A stretch of DNA of 64,000 nt from Fructobacillus papyrifericola (GCF_018437235.1 NZ_JAAMFJ010000002.1:290037-354036), one strand, 5' to 3'; positions 8,840 through 21,196 are shown, counted from the stretch's first letter. Made by a program: numbers and translations. Notes: generated by a model not told the origin, from the sequence alone.

Positions 8840-9476
8840 CACCAAAAAACTGTTGCCAGCGTTTGCCATTACGAATATAAAGTCCCGCCGTTAGGCGAAA
8901 GAAGTAGTAACCAAAGAGCGCAGCGCCAATAATGGTGGTGGTTGACAGGTCGTGTTCGACAATCGAAGCGGCCGCCAAGAAGAGCCAGAAGGCAATCAGC
9001 AAGGCCCCCAAGGTCTTCTTAAACCAAGCGGCCAAGTGCAGGCGGACAACGAGCACCTGTTGCACCTGGAAAAGGAAAAAGGACCAGAGAACGTTCCCAA
9101 CCGGTGGCATCATCTGCAACATGACGGGTCCGTTATCCCAGTATAAGAAAGTCAGCAAAGACCATCCCCAGGAAAAGATAATCAAAATCGATGAAGAAGC
9201 CAGTACCCACCAAAAGCCGACTTTAAAGTTCAGGGCCCGCAAAAAGATGGCCCAGAGGATGGTCACGACCCAGGCCAGCCAAAAACTTTTCAAAAAGTAG
9301 GAGGGAATCAGCAGAAAACCAATCTTCGAACTCGCAATCGTTTGAATAATAATCGTCGAGCAGGCGTCTAAAAGTGTCAAAAAAGAGCTATTAAAACGCA
9401 GCATGGCGGACAAAACAATGAAAATTAACAGGGACAAAAATGGTAAATACCGCCTTCTTTTCAGTGGGTAAATCAA
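8823..9476 (-). CDS. PAP2-like integral membrane protein with degenerate active site
   Basis: 217-aa protein with about six membrane helices. Its plan resembles type 2 phosphatidic acid phosphatases: PPVGNVLWSFFLF stands where PSGHxxxA is expected, and the last helix pair has SIVEHDLSTTTIIGAALFG, similar to the SRxxxGVHYxxDVxxGxxxG motif. However, the catalytic residues are mostly missing: no KxxxxxxRP, V in place of the serine and N in place of the histidine of PSGH, and no arginine in motif 3. It may therefore be a non-enzymatic relative or an unrelated membrane protein. It lies alone between trpS and lysP, with the lysP promoter in its last codons. No clear ribosome site stands out before ATG 9476. 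Confidence 0.5.
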   Translation of the reverse strand: MIYPLKRRRYLPFLSLLIFIVLSAMLRFNSSFLTLLDACSTIIIQTIASSKIGFLLIPSYFLKSFWLAWVVTILWAIFLRALNFKVGFWWVLASSSILIIFSWGWSLLTFLYWDNGPVMLQMMPPVGNVLWSFFLFQVQQVLVVRLHLAAWFKKTLGALLIAFWLFLAAASIVEHDLSTTTIIGAALFGYYFFRLTAGLYIRNGKRWQQFFGVDGKI

Positions 9477-9526
9477 TTAATTTGCGACCTTTCTTTCCAA
9501 TCTGTCAATTAAGGTTAGGCAGCGTG

Positions 9527-10543
9527 TTAACCGAAGTAGTTAATCCCCATGGCGGCCCGAACCTGTTTCATGGTTGCTTCGGCCTTTTCGTTGGCCTTCT
9601 TTGAGCCTTCTTCGAGCATGGCCATGACGGCTGGCATATCTTTGGCGTATTCGGCCCGGCGTTCGCGAATTGGTGCCAATTCAGCCTCCATCACTTCCAA
9701 GAGGTGCTTTTTGAGCTTCATGTCACCCAAGCCACCCCGTTGATAGTGTTCTTTCAACTCAGCCACCCGCTTTTTATCGGGATCAAAAATGTCCAAGTAA
9801 GTGAACACCACGTTGCCTTCCACGTGTCCGGGGTCTTCCACACGGACGTGGGTTGGGTCGGTGTACATAGACTTGACTTTTTTAGCCAAAGTCTCGGCAT
9901 CGTCTGACAAGTAAATCCCGTTGTTTAGAGACTTCGACATCTTGGCATTGCCGTCAATACCAGGCAAACGGCCCTGGCCCTTTGGTGGAAAGACCCCTTC
10001 GGGTTCGACCAAAATGTCCGTGTTGTAGGCGTGGTTGAAGGAACGCACCAATTCACGGGTTTGTTCAATCATGGGCTGCTGATCGTCACCGACCGGCACC
10101 TTCGTCGCCTTAAAGAGCGTGATGTCGGCGGCTTGGGAAACCGGATAAGTCAAGAATCCAGCGGGGATACTTTCCCCGAATTCCTTCTGCTTAATTTCCG
10201 TTTTGACCGTTGGGTTTCGTTCCAGACGGCCCAAAGAAACCAAGTTCATGTAAAACATGGTCAACTCTGCCAGAGCAGGGATTTGGGACTGTACGAAGAT
10301 GGTCGACTTGCTTGGGTCGATACCAACCGCTAAGTAGTCCAAGGCCACTTCGACCAATGAACGCTGAATCTTTTCGGGATCGCGCGCGTTGTCAGTGAAG
10401 GCCTGTGTGTCGGCAATCATGATGTAGGGATCATAAATCCCCTCGTTTTGCATGGCCACCCGGTTCTTCAAAGAACCAATGTAGTGTCCAATGTGTAGCT
10501 TTCCAGTTGGCCGATCACCGGTCAGGTAAATTTCTTTTTCCAT
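9527..10543 (-). CDS. trpS: Tryptophanyl-tRNA synthetase
   Basis: Class I synthetase that charges tRNA-Trp; 338 aa from the chosen start. The N terminus reads [21 protein letters not shown] (split HIGH motif), and the KMSKS loop is present as [13 protein letters not shown] use ATG 10543 (MEKEIYLTG) rather than the upstream ATG 10579, because a perfect -10 TATAAT (10578-10583) covers that upstream ATG, so a transcript starting near 10571 cannot contain it; AAAGGA lies 13 bases before 10543. No T-box is present: the leader is only about 28 bases. It is divergent from the PanE-like gene. Confidence 0.96.
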   Translation of the reverse strand: MEKEIYLTGDRPTGKLHIGHYIGSLKNRVAMQNEGIYDPYIMIADTQAFTDNARDPEKIQRSLVEVALDYLAVGIDPSKSTIFVQSQIPALAELTMFYMNLVSLGRLERNPTVKTEIKQKEFGESIPAGFLTYPVSQAADITLFKATKVPVGDDQQPMIEQTRELVRSFNHAYNTDILVEPEGVFPPKGQGRLPGIDGNAKMSKSLNNGIYLSDDAETLAKKVKSMYTDPTHVRVEDPGHVEGNVVFTYLDIFDPDKKRVAELKEHYQRGGLGDMKLKKHLLEVMEAELAPIRERRAEYAKDMPAVMAMLEEGSKKANEKAEATMKQVRAAMGINYFG

Positions 10544-10577
10544 GTCAACGTCGTATCCTTTATTTTCTAACTCTTTC

Positions 10578-10606
10578 ATTATAACGAATTGTTAAAAGTC
10601 TTGCAG
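10578..10606 (-). promoter_or_regulatory. trpS promoter
   Basis: Perfect -10 TATAAT (10578-10583), 17-base spacer and weak -35 CTGCAA (10601-10606). Confidence 0.55.
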
Positions 10607-10673
10607 GGTCGCTTTATTATTGGTATATTATTAAGAACAAATGATAAAACTTTAATCAAAAGGAGGTTCACGT

Positions 10674-11657
10674 ATGAAATATGCAGTTGTTGGGGCAGGT
10701 GCCATGGGCTTGCGCTACGGTTTATTGCTCCAAGAAGTGGCTGGAAAAGACGTCGATTTTGTCGAACCAACGCAGGCCTCCGTTGATAAGATTAAAGCCC
10801 AGGGAAACTTGGTTTATCAATCACGAGACCACGAAGACAAGCATCCGGTGGCCGTGAATATTTATTCACCGGAAGAATATGAAGGCAATCCCGACGTTTG
10901 GATTTTCTTCATGAAGCAAATGCAGATGGAAGAGACTTTGAAGCGTATGGCGCCTCATTTCAAGGACCATCAAGTGGCCGTTGGTGCCATGAACGGGATG
11001 GGCCACATCGAAAAGTTGCAGTCTTACTTCAAGGATGAGAAGATCATCGGTGGAACGGCCATGATTGCCACGATTTTAAATGACTATGGCGATGTCGACT
11101 TTATCGGTAAGGCTAACACAGGTGCTTCTGCCTACTCAAATCGTGCCGGTATTGAAACGGAAGAAACCAAGGAAGTCATGAAGGACTTCCAAGCGGCCCA
11201 CTTGAACCCAACTTATTCAAACAACTTTATGGGTACGTTGTTGACGAAGGTGTTCTTTAACGCCGTTGAAAACTCCATCGCGACGATGTTCCAGGCACGA
11301 ATGGGAAACTTGCTCTCATACGACCAATTTGTTCCAACCATCGCTAAGCCCTTGGTTGACGAAGCCTACGATGCCGCTGACGCAGCTGGTATCACTTTGC
11401 TTGAAACTCGCGAAGAGATGTTGGTTCAAGTGGACTACGTTGCCCGCGAAGTTGTGCCTTTGCACTTCCCTTCCATGTACCAAGACTTTGTTAAGGGACG
11501 TCCAACAGAAGTGGATTACATTAATGGATGGATCGCCGACTTGGCTGAAGAACACGGTGTTGCTGCCCCAACGCAGCGCTTTATCACTGGTTTGGTTCAC
11601 TTGGCCGAAGCCATGCGTGAATTCAACCCACCTGTTAACCAGTTGGCACAAAAGTAA
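10674..11657 (+). CDS. 2-dehydropantoate 2-reductase family protein (PanE-like)
   Basis: 327-aa NADPH-dependent reductase of the ketopantoate reductase family. The N terminus has the Rossmann motif VVGAGAMGLRYG; the middle has GGTAMIATI and the C-terminal half the helical LLTKVFFNAVENSIATM block, where the family keeps its catalytic lysine and substrate asparagine. Family members make pantoate for coenzyme A, or reduce related 2-keto acids, so the substrate is uncertain. A pantothenate kinase gene lies elsewhere in the window (24771-25481), but no panB or panC is here, which weakens the case for true pantoate synthesis. AAGGAGG lies 7 bases before ATG 10674. Two stem-loops follow the stop. 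Confidence 0.85.
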   Translation: MKYAVVGAGAMGLRYGLLLQEVAGKDVDFVEPTQASVDKIKAQGNLVYQSRDHEDKHPVAVNIYSPEEYEGNPDVWIFFMKQMQMEETLKRMAPHFKDHQVAVGAMNGMGHIEKLQSYFKDEKIIGGTAMIATILNDYGDVDFIGKANTGASAYSNRAGIETEETKEVMKDFQAAHLNPTYSNNFMGTLLTKVFFNAVENSIATMFQARMGNLLSYDQFVPTIAKPLVDEAYDAADAAGITLLETREEMLVQVDYVAREVVPLHFPSMYQDFVKGRPTEVDYINGWIADLAEEHGVAAPTQRFITGLVHLAEAMREFNPPVNQLAQK

Positions 11658-11662
11658 AGCAG

Positions 11663-11690
11663 TAAAAAAACTCTCTTACGAGAGCTTTTT
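11663..11690 (+). terminator. Terminator after PanE-like gene (first)
   Basis: CTCTC/GAGAG stem with TTAC loop, A run before and TTTTT after. Confidence 0.7.
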
Positions 11691-11718
11691 GTTGCATGAT
11701 TGACCGAAGTTTTTATTC

Positions 11719-11742
11719 AAAAGCCCTTTCGAGGGCTTTTTC
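11719..11742. terminator. Second terminator after PanE-like gene
   Basis: AAAAGCCCT and AGGGCTTTT arms with a TTTCG loop and T run; backs up the first one. Confidence 0.75.
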
Positions 11743-11771
11743 TTTTGGCCAAATTCGAAAAATGCAAACAA

Positions 11772-11808
11772 AAAAGGCTCTACACCAATAAATGATGTAG
11801 AACCTTTT
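11772..11808 (-). terminator. Terminator of the tRNA-Glu gene
   Basis: AAAAGGTTCTACA and TGTAGAGCCTTTTTT arms on the minus strand, directly after the tRNA. Confidence 0.8.
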
Positions 11809-11811
11809 TAG

Positions 11812-11883
11812 TAGCCCGTGAGAGAATCGAACTCTCGATTCCGCCGTGAAAGGGCAGCGTCTTAGCCACTTGACCAACGGGCC
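11812..11883 (-). tRNA. tRNA-Glu (anticodon TTC)
   Basis: 72-nt cloverleaf: acceptor GGCCCGT/ACGGGCT (first pair G-U), D arm with GGTCAAGTGGCTAAGAC, anticodon stem CTGCC/GGCGG with loop CTTTCAC (anticodon TTC), T arm GAGAGTTCGATTCTCTC and discriminator A. CCA is not encoded. It has its own promoter and terminator. Confidence 0.96.
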
Positions 11884-11925
11884 ATGGTCAGTTGTTATTT
11901 GGTATTGCTATCAAACAACTATGTT

Positions 11926-11955
11926 AGTATAGCAAGGCGACGCTACCCTCGTCAA
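11926..11955 (-). promoter_or_regulatory. tRNA-Glu promoter
   Basis: -35 TTGACG (11950-11955), 18-base spacer and -10 TATACT (11926-11931); strong and close to the tRNA. Confidence 0.75.
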
Positions 11956-11978
11956 TAGAAAAATCAAAAAAATTAATT

Positions 11979-12926
11979 TTAATACCAGTGGTACTGACGG
12001 TGGTGGGCCAAAGCGGCTTGTGCTGAACCATAACGGTCGGCAATGTATTGCTGCATGGCGTGCAACTGTGCTTGGTAATCCGTGCTATCCCCAATGCCGT
12101 ATGCTTGACGCAGGCTTGGTGACAACTGTCCGATACCAAAGTAAATACCATTGCGGGCGTTGACGTTTCCGCCAGATTCCAGCATGATAATCGTCTGCAA
12201 GGCATCGTTTTCCGCGTTATCGTCACTTTGCGCTTGGCTGGCAGCTTGTTGTGCTTGTGCATCAGCCTGAGCCTGTGCTTGAGCAGCTGCTTGCGCTTGT
12301 GCCGCTGCCTGGGCGTCCGCTTGGGCCTGTGCATCTGCTTGAGCCTTTTGTTGTGCAGCTTGATCAGCTTGTGCTTGGGCAGCTGCTGCTGTTTGGGCGT
12401 CCGCTTGACTTTGAGCTGCGCCTGAATCGGCCTGAGCCTGTGAGTCAGCCCCGTTGTTTTGGTTCTCAGCGGTCGTAGCAGTTGTTGCGGCGGCCGTCTT
12501 CAAGACCTGACCAACGGACAGTTGGTTCACGTTTTGGATGTTGTTCCAAGAAGCCAAGTTAGCAACGGACGTGTTAAAACGCTGTGCCAAAGTCCACAAG
12601 TTATCACCAGACTTCACCGTGTAGGCGTTCGTGTTTGAAGCCCCCGTGGCTTGTGTCTCAGTTGTCGCTGTCGTTGTGGCTTGGTTCTTTGAAGTAGCCT
12701 GCCCGATTACCAGGTTTTCACCCGAATAAATCTGGTCGACGTTTTGGATGTTGTTATCCTTGGCCAGCTGTGCCACCGTTGTGTTGTACAACTTGGCAAT
12801 GGCCGTCAACGTTTCCCCTGACTTAATCGTGTGTTGTTGTACCTGGTCGGCAGAAGCAGCTTGATGCCCAAGGGCAACCGAACCAGCCAAACCGGCAGCA
12901 AATAACAACTTATTTTTAATTGTCAT
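11979..12926 (-). CDS. Secreted double-LysM cell-wall protein with lysozyme-like C-terminal domain
   Basis: 315-aa secreted protein. A signal peptide (TIKNKLLFAAGLAGSVALG, likely cut after ASA near residue 26) is followed by two LysM peptidoglycan-binding domains (about residues 30-75 and 95-140; each with SGETL/SGDNL...LA...NN/WNNIQNV), then a long low-complexity A/Q/D-rich linker (about 155-245) and a C-terminal transglycosylase-like fold (LESGGNVNARNGIYFGIGQLSPSL, with the ESGG motif of the lysozyme superfamily). It resembles aggregation-promoting-factor/Usp-type wall proteins of lactic acid bacteria. ATG 12926 has AAAGGAG; a -10 TATGAT at 12994-12999 puts the transcript start downstream of the longer-frame ATG at 12998. 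The linker is repetitive (GCN-CAG codons), so its length may vary between strains. Confidence 0.88.
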   Translation of the reverse strand: MTIKNKLLFAAGLAGSVALGHQAASADQVQQHTIKSGETLTAIAKLYNTTVAQLAKDNNIQNVDQIYSGENLVIGQATSKNQATTTATTETQATGASNTNAYTVKSGDNLWTLAQRFNTSVANLASWNNIQNVNQLSVGQVLKTAAATTATTAENQNNGADSQAQADSGAAQSQADAQTAAAAQAQADQAAQQKAQADAQAQADAQAAAQAQAAAQAQAQADAQAQQAASQAQSDDNAENDALQTIIMLESGGNVNARNGIYFGIGQLSPSLRQAYGIGDSTDYQAQLHAMQQYIADRYGSAQAALAHHRQYHWY

Positions 12927-13049
12927 ATCGTATTCTCCTTTTCTATGACTCATTTCGGAAAATGGTCCACTCCCCGAAATTACTCTTACCTTTATCATAC
13001 GCTTTCAAAGATTAAGTACCGATTAAATAAGGGATAAGAAAGTCTAAAG

Positions 13050-13081
13050 AAAAAAGAAGACTAGCTAAGCTAGTCTTCTTC
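13050..13081. terminator. Terminator of the atp operon
   Basis: AAGAAGACTAGCT and AGCTAGTCTTCTT arms just after the atpC stop; A and T runs allow action in both directions. Confidence 0.85.
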
Positions 13082-13086
13082 CTAAA

Positions 13087-13530
13087 TTAACGATTGCCTT
13101 GAACGGATCCCACGTGAATTCGGTTAATGGCCCGCATCAAAGCGACGTGCGCCATATCAATTTCGCGTTGGTTCTTCACTTCCTGTGCCTGTGCCAAACG
13201 GTCTTCCGCCCGCTTCTTCGCGTTTTGTGCACGGTTGATGTCTATATCATCCGCCACTTCAGCTGAATCAGCAATCACAGTCAACAGGTTGTTTGAAAAT
13301 TCCGCCACACCGCCATTAACGGCAAGCGATCGCTTTTGATCGTCTTTTTTAACAATCATTTCATCAATGGCTAAAGCCGCCAAAATTGGTTCGTGGCCCG
13401 CCATGATTCCCAACTGGCCACCCTTAGTGTTAATAACCGCAATTTCAGCACCTGCTTGGTCATAAATTTGACCTTCAGGTGTCACGATTTTAACAGTGAT
13501 ACCAGTCTTTTCTTGTGTTTGTTCAGCCAT
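13087..13530 (-). CDS. atpC: F1Fo ATP synthase epsilon subunit
   Basis: 147-aa epsilon subunit, last gene of the atp operon. The N-terminal beta sandwich (ITVKIVTPEGQIYDQAG, then KGGQLGIMAGHEPILAAL) is followed by the two-helix C-terminal domain (RAQNAKKRAEDRLAQAQ...). It links the rotor shaft to the c ring and can inhibit ATP hydrolysis. GGGGG precedes the ATG, which comes 11 bases after the atpD stop. Confidence 0.96.
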   Translation of the reverse strand: MAEQTQEKTGITVKIVTPEGQIYDQAGAEIAVINTKGGQLGIMAGHEPILAALAIDEMIVKKDDQKRSLAVNGGVAEFSNNLLTVIADSAEVADDIDINRAQNAKKRAEDRLAQAQEVKNQREIDMAHVALMRAINRIHVGSVQGNR

Positions 13531-13541
13531 GGATTACCCCC

Positions 13542-14969
<1,428 letters not shown>

Positions 14970-14990
14970 TCAAACACCGCCATCATATAC

Positions 14991-15908
14991 TTATTCCAGT
15001 GCAACCATACCACCGGTAATTTCGGTGATTTCGGTCGTGATTTGCGATTGACGGGCCCGGTTATATTGCAAACCAAGCGTTGAAATCAAATCATCAGCAG
15101 AATCAGTTGCAGACGACATGGCCGTTGATGAAGCGGCGTGCTCGGCAGTTTTTGCATCGAGCAAGGCTTCAAAGACCAACGATTGAATGTACTGTGGCAA
15201 AACCACGTTCAAAACCGTCGTCGTATCTGGCTCCGAATCATAAGCGGAATTCGTTTGGAAGGACTGTTCACGTCCATCCGCGCCCTCTTCCACCCTGGCT
15301 TCCTCGACCACTTCCTTTGTCAAAGGCAGGAGCTGAACGTTTCGTTGGTCAGCCTGCAAACGGTTAACAAAGTGGTTATAAACCAAGTGAAGGGAGTCAA
15401 AAGCTTCTGATTCGTACAGGGAAATCACCGTTTTCAGGACTTGGCGAACCTCGTTAAAGGTTGGTACGTCCGAAATCCCGCGGTGATCCAAGGCAACGGT
15501 AAAGCCACGCTTCTTATAAAAGTCGGCCCCGTTACCCCCGATTGCCAAAATAACCGTATTGTCTGGGGTTAAGTTTTGTTCTTTCATCAAGGCGTTTGTC
15601 TTCTTGATGATATTGGCGTTATATGAACCGACCAAACCACGATCAGAAGTCACCAAGAGCAAACCAGTCTTTTTGATTGGTCGCTTGGCTACCATTGGTA
15701 AGTGGGAAGAATCAACGTTGTCCAAAACATGGGCTTCAATCAAGTGGGAAACCACCGCCTTTAAGCGGTAGGCATACTCGTGATAACCAGTCGTTGAACG
15801 TTGAATCTGACTCAACTTGGCCGTCGAGACCATTTGCATGGCCGAGGTAATCTGACGGGTCTTTTTCGTCGAGGCAATACGCCGTTTAATGTCTTGTAAA
15901 GAAGCCAT
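14991..15908 (-). CDS. atpG: F1Fo ATP synthase gamma subunit
   Basis: 305-aa central shaft. The typical first helix [21 protein letters not shown], the middle [14 protein letters not shown] and the C-terminal helix [35 protein letters not shown] are all present. It has an insertion rich in D/E (about residues 215-235) compared with short gamma subunits. Confidence 0.97.
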   Translation of the reverse strand: MASLQDIKRRIASTKKTRQITSAMQMVSTAKLSQIQRSTTGYHEYAYRLKAVVSHLIEAHVLDNVDSSHLPMVAKRPIKKTGLLLVTSDRGLVGSYNANIIKKTNALMKEQNLTPDNTVILAIGGNGADFYKKRGFTVALDHRGISDVPTFNEVRQVLKTVISLYESEAFDSLHLVYNHFVNRLQADQRNVQLLPLTKEVVEEARVEEGADGREQSFQTNSAYDSEPDTTTVLNVVLPQYIQSLVFEALLDAKTAEHAASSTAMSSATDSADDLISTLGLQYNRARQSQITTEITEITGGMVALE

Positions 15909-15919
15909 CTTGCCTCCTT

Positions 15920-17446
<1,527 letters not shown>

Positions 17447-17449
17447 TCA

Positions 17450-17992
17450 CTAACCTAGTAACTCTGCCTGTAATTTGGCAATCTTTGTCTTCAGCGATCC
17501 GTCAATCAAAATTGACTTGGATTGCATGGACACGCCGGCCAACAAGTCGGGCAAAACCCGATAGCTTGCTTCGACCTTCTTGGCACCGCTTTGCTTTTGA
17601 AAGGCGTCTTCCAACCGCTTCTTCTGATCATCATCAACTGCCACGGCAGTTGTGATTGTCACGGATTGAATTCCTTGACGATCCTGATATAAATCAACGA
17701 AACGCTTTGAAACGTCTTCCAAGAGGGCGAAGTGATGGTGGCTTAACAAAATTTTCGTTAAGTTCACCACCGCTTGATCGGCACCCTTTGTTAACGTGTC
17801 CAATAAGGAGACTTGGTCTTCTTCTGAAATCGTTTGGGCGGATAGCAGGGCCGTTAATTTCGGTTCGCTTGCTACCACGTCGACAACGGTTTTCAAGTCA
17901 GCCAGTAGGCTGTCAAAAGAATCTTGGTCTTCGCCGTATGCCAAGAGCGCCTTGGCGTATTGGTCGACGACTTTTTCTTTCTTGTTAGCCAT
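17450..17992 (-). CDS. atpH: F1Fo ATP synthase delta subunit
   Basis: 180-aa delta subunit that clamps the F1 head to the peripheral stalk. The N-terminal helical domain begins VVDQYAKALLAYGEDQDS and the C-terminal part contains LLAGVSMQSKSILIDGSLKTKIAKLQ, the conserved delta/OSCP ending. AAGGAGG lies before the ATG. Confidence 0.95.
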   Translation of the reverse strand: MANKKEKVVDQYAKALLAYGEDQDSFDSLLADLKTVVDVVASEPKLTALLSAQTISEEDQVSLLDTLTKGADQAVVNLTKILLSHHHFALLEDVSKRFVDLYQDRQGIQSVTITTAVAVDDDQKKRLEDAFQKQSGAKKVEASYRVLPDLLAGVSMQSKSILIDGSLKTKIAKLQAELLG

Positions 17993-18001
17993 CTGTCCTC
18001 C

Positions 18002-18508
18002 TTACTGCTGACCTAATTCTGCCAAATAGGCATCGATTAAGGCCCGCTGATCATCCGCAGATAATTCTTTTTGAATCAACTTGGATGCAATTTGTACGGA
18101 CAAGTCCGCCACGTCTTTTTTCGCCGTGTTCATTGCATCGTCCTTCATCTGAGCAGCATCTTCTTCGGCTGATTGGCGCATGCCAGCAACCTGCGTGTTT
18201 GCTGCTTGAATCAGGGAGTCGGATTGTTCCTTGGCGGATTTCTTCGCCGTCGCAATCAATTGGCTGGCCTGATCTTTTGATTGGGCCAGTTCCTTAACTC
18301 GTTGATCAACCAAGGATGCGGCGTCTTGACTCTTTTGAGCCGCCTCGTCCAAGTCCTTGTTAATCTTATCTGCTCGTTGGTCCAAAACCTGTGTTAAAGG
18401 TCCGTAGGCCACCTTCTTCAGGATGAGCATCAGTAGGAGGAAGGCGACGATAATAAAGACCATATCACCAAGTGGCATTGCCTTTGTCATAATTAATGTT
18501 TGCGCCAT
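18002..18508 (-). CDS. atpF: F1Fo ATP synthase b subunit
   Basis: 168-aa peripheral stalk subunit: one membrane helix (about residues 14-32) followed by a long charged, alanine-rich coiled coil. It sits between the c and delta genes as expected. Confidence 0.95.
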   Translation of the reverse strand: MAQTLIMTKAMPLGDMVFIIVAFLLLMLILKKVAYGPLTQVLDQRADKINKDLDEAAQKSQDAASLVDQRVKELAQSKDQASQLIATAKKSAKEQSDSLIQAANTQVAGMRQSAEEDAAQMKDDAMNTAKKDVADLSVQIASKLIQKELSADDQRALIDAYLAELGQQ

Positions 18509-18532
18509 CTTCTATCTCCTCTAAAGGTCCTC

Positions 18533-18772
<240 letters not shown>

Positions 18773-18848
18773 TTAAATACGAAAGAGCTTTCTTCTTTAC
18801 TATTGGATGATAACGGTCCCCCGCGTCTGCAAGATCAGCAGTCAGTTC

Positions 18849-19565
18849 CTATTCTTCACCCGACAACTGGGCCGTGAAGACAGCCGTCAACATCACGAAG
18901 ACGTAGGCCTGGATCCCACCGATCAATAATGAGAAGGCCTGCCAGGCCATTTCAAGCGGCAAGGCGGCAATCCAGCCGAAGCCGTGTAATGAAAAGGCCA
19001 TGCTTGCCAACAAGTTCAACATCAGCTCACCCGCAAAGATGTTTCCAAAGAGTCGCAGTGCCAGCGTCAAGAAGTTGGTCACTTGTTCGACTACGTTTAG
19101 CGGAAACATCGCTGCGTATGGCTTCAAAAACATGTTCTTCAGATAGCCACCAAAACCAAGCGTTTTAATTCCGGTTGCGTGGGCTAGCGTCAAGGACATG
19201 ATAGCCAAACTAAAGGCGATGAGTGGATCAGCCGTTGGCGATTTAATCAAGGTGACGTCAGAGGCGTTCTTCACCTGAAGAAGGAGGCCCATTTCGTTTG
19301 AAACGACCAAGAACAAGAACAGGGTAAAGCCGTAAAGCCCAAACTGACGAGCGAGATTATTCGGCAACTGGTCGCCCAAGATTCCTCTTATAAAGTCCAA
19401 AACGTATTCAATGACGTTTTGACCACGACTCGGCCGAATGGCCACTTTCCGTGTGAGAAAGACTGCCAACAAGACAACAACGGTCATCGCCAGTAAAGTC
19501 GAAAGCACTGTTGTCCAGGTGAAAGTCAAACCCAGGAAAGAAAAGGTTGATGTCGCTTCATCCAT
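18849..19565 (-). CDS. atpB: F1Fo ATP synthase a subunit
   Basis: 238-aa a subunit with five to six membrane helices; the key arginine is in LALRLFGNIFAGELM, and the C-terminal helix has IQAYVFVMLTAVFT. First gene of the operon; no atpI is seen upstream. The gap between atpB and atpE is 88 bases, long for this operon. Confidence 0.97.
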   Translation of the reverse strand: MDEATSTFSFLGLTFTWTTVLSTLLAMTVVVLLAVFLTRKVAIRPSRGQNVIEYVLDFIRGILGDQLPNNLARQFGLYGFTLFLFLVVSNEMGLLLQVKNASDVTLIKSPTADPLIAFSLAIMSLTLAHATGIKTLGFGGYLKNMFLKPYAAMFPLNVVEQVTNFLTLALRLFGNIFAGELMLNLLASMAFSLHGFGWIAALPLEMAWQAFSLLIGGIQAYVFVMLTAVFTAQLSGEE

Positions 19566-19635
19566 CGGTTTTCTCCTTTCTGCATGTTTCTATTTTGACG
19601 CAAGACATCATCTTCTACCTCAAAATATACCCCCA

Positions 19636-19664
19636 ATAATACGCCCACTATTTTCTAAATACAA
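19636..19664 (-). promoter_or_regulatory. atp operon promoter
   Basis: -35 TTGTAT (19659-19664), 17-base spacer and -10 TATTAT (19636-19641), giving a leader of about 65 bases before atpB. Confidence 0.6.
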
Positions 19665-19688
19665 GTGATTTTGTGCTTATTTCACAAC

Positions 19689-19782
19689 AAAAAAGGGAAG
19701 ATTTTTTTCTTCTGCCTTTTTATGCAACAGAAACGAATTTCTGTTGTTGAAATGCCATAAAAAGGCTTTATTAAGCCTTTTA
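19689..19782 (-). terminator. Tandem hairpins insulating the uracil permease gene from the atp operon
   Basis: The 344-base gap between the permease and atpB holds, in transcription order, a terminator AAAAGGCTT/AAGCCTTTTT (19759-19782), a perfect 9-bp hairpin CAACAGAAA-CGAA-TTTCTGTTG (19725-19746) and a second terminator-like stem with GGCAGAAGA/TCTTCCC and a U run (19689-19721). An ATTTTAC/GTAAAAT inverted repeat lies at 19814-19836. No coding frame is evident in the gap. Confidence 0.65.
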
Positions 19783-19909
19783 TAACAATAAAATTAAAAT
19801 TTAAGGCCTTCGTATTTTACAAAAAACGCGTAAAATAAAGGACATTTTTTTGCTTTTTGTGAATTATTATCCAAACAATGATAAAAAAATCATGTGTTTT
19901 TAAAGCGCC

Positions 19910-21196
19910 TTATTTGGCCGCTCTTCCTTCCTTTGGGAGCAGGAGGTTTAGGATAACCCCCAGCACCGTTGCCAGTGCCACACCGGAAAAGTCCACTTGG
20001 GAGGAAAGGGCCAAATGGAAGTTTCCAATTCCAATCACCATGACCGGTCCGGCAATTAATAAGTTTCGCTTCTGACTGTAGTTGACCTTGTTGTCCACCA
20101 AAACCTGCAGACCGGCCGTGGCAATCACACCGTAAAGCATTAATCCGACACCACCGGTCACAGCGGCTGGAACGGATTGGATCATGGCCGACAGCTTGCC
20201 AATGAAGGCAAAGCCAGAAGCCAAAACAGCGGCTCCACCAATGACCCAGACCGAATAAACCTTGGACAGCTGCATCACCCCGATGTTTTCACCATAGGAG
20301 GTCACGGCAGGACCGCCGACCAAACCAGCAAAGACGGAGGCTAAACCATCGCCTGCAAGCGTCTTGTTCAAACCGGGATCCACGAAAAAGTCATGCCCCG
20401 TAATCTTCTTCAAGACCAGCAAGTGACCCAGGTGTTCCGAGAGCGTGACCAAAACCAGCGGAACCATGGTCAACATGGCCAATGGGTAGAAGGCCCCGTC
20501 AAAGTGCCCGTGGTTCATAAAGAGAAAGTCGAACTTTGGCATTGAAAACCAGTCGGCGCTTTGCACAGGAGACAAGTCGACCAAGCCAAAGACCAAGGCC
20601 AGGCAATAGCCAAAGGCAATCCCAATTAAAACCGGAATCATACCAAGAAAGCCCTTTAGGTATTGGTTACTAAAAATCATCACCAGTAGCGTCAAAGACG
20701 CAACCAAAAAGGCCCGCCAATCGTAGTGCCCGTTAATTTGTGTACCGGACTGAGCCGCCGTTTCCGCTAGGGAAAGACCAATCACCATGATGACCGGTCC
20801 GACGACTTCGGGTGGAAAGATTTTGTCCATAAAGCCGGTTCCGACTTTGGCAACGATTAAGGCGATGACCAGGTAGGATAAACCAACGGCCACAACGCCC
20901 TGCCCAACTGCCGGATAGCCAAAGGTTTTTAAAAGGGAGGTCATCGGAATGATAAAGGCGAAGGAAGAGCCCATGTAGGCTGGAACCCGGCCCCTTGTCA
21001 CGAGTAAGTGAATCAGCGTTCCGATTCCAGATGAAAAGAGTGCCACGCCGGGATTCAGACCAACCAACAAGGGCACGAGAATCGTCGCACCAAACATCGA
21101 AAAGAGATGTTGCAGTGACAAGCCAACTAGTGTTGGAAAGGGTGGTCGTTCATAAAGTGAGTAGCGTGGGGCGTTATTGTCGTTTTTTGCTTGCAT
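19910..21196 (-). CDS. pyrP: Uracil permease (UraA/PyrP, NCS2 family)
   Basis: 428-aa uracil/proton symporter of the nucleobase-ascorbate family. Family marks are QHLFSMFGATILVPLL in the first helix, GSSFAFIIPM, the substrate glutamate and proton histidine in TLSEHLGHLLVL, and TSYGENIGVMQLSK, the second substrate-binding glutamate block. The start is preceded by AGGAG. No promoter fits in the 65 bases between its start and the gpmA stop, which hold the gpmA terminator, so expression may come from read-through past that stem. I see no PyrR-type binding loop. Confidence 0.9.
   Translation of the reverse strand: MQAKNDNNAPRYSLYERPPFPTLVGLSLQHLFSMFGATILVPLLVGLNPGVALFSSGIGTLIHLLVTRGRVPAYMGSSFAFIIPMTSLLKTFGYPAVGQGVVAVGLSYLVIALIVAKVGTGFMDKIFPPEVVGPVIMVIGLSLAETAAQSGTQINGHYDWRAFLVASLTLLVMIFSNQYLKGFLGMIPVLIGIAFGYCLALVFGLVDLSPVQSADWFSMPKFDFLFMNHGHFDGAFYPLAMLTMVPLVLVTLSEHLGHLLVLKKITGHDFFVDPGLNKTLAGDGLASVFAGLVGGPAVTSYGENIGVMQLSKVYSVWVIGGAAVLASGFAFIGKLSAMIQSVPAAVTGGVGLMLYGVIATAGLQVLVDNKVNYSQKRNLLIAGPVMVIGIGNFHLALSSQVDFSGVALATVLGVILNLLLPKEGRAAK

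Noticed and set aside
12228..12478. Plus-strand Leu/Cys- and Leu/Pro-rich frames opposite the LysM linker
   Set aside because: Produced by the repetitive alanine/glutamine codons of the real gene read backwards.
19878..20075. 65-codon plus-strand frame at the end of the uracil permease gene
   Set aside because: Most of it lies antisense to the permease; no ribosome site.
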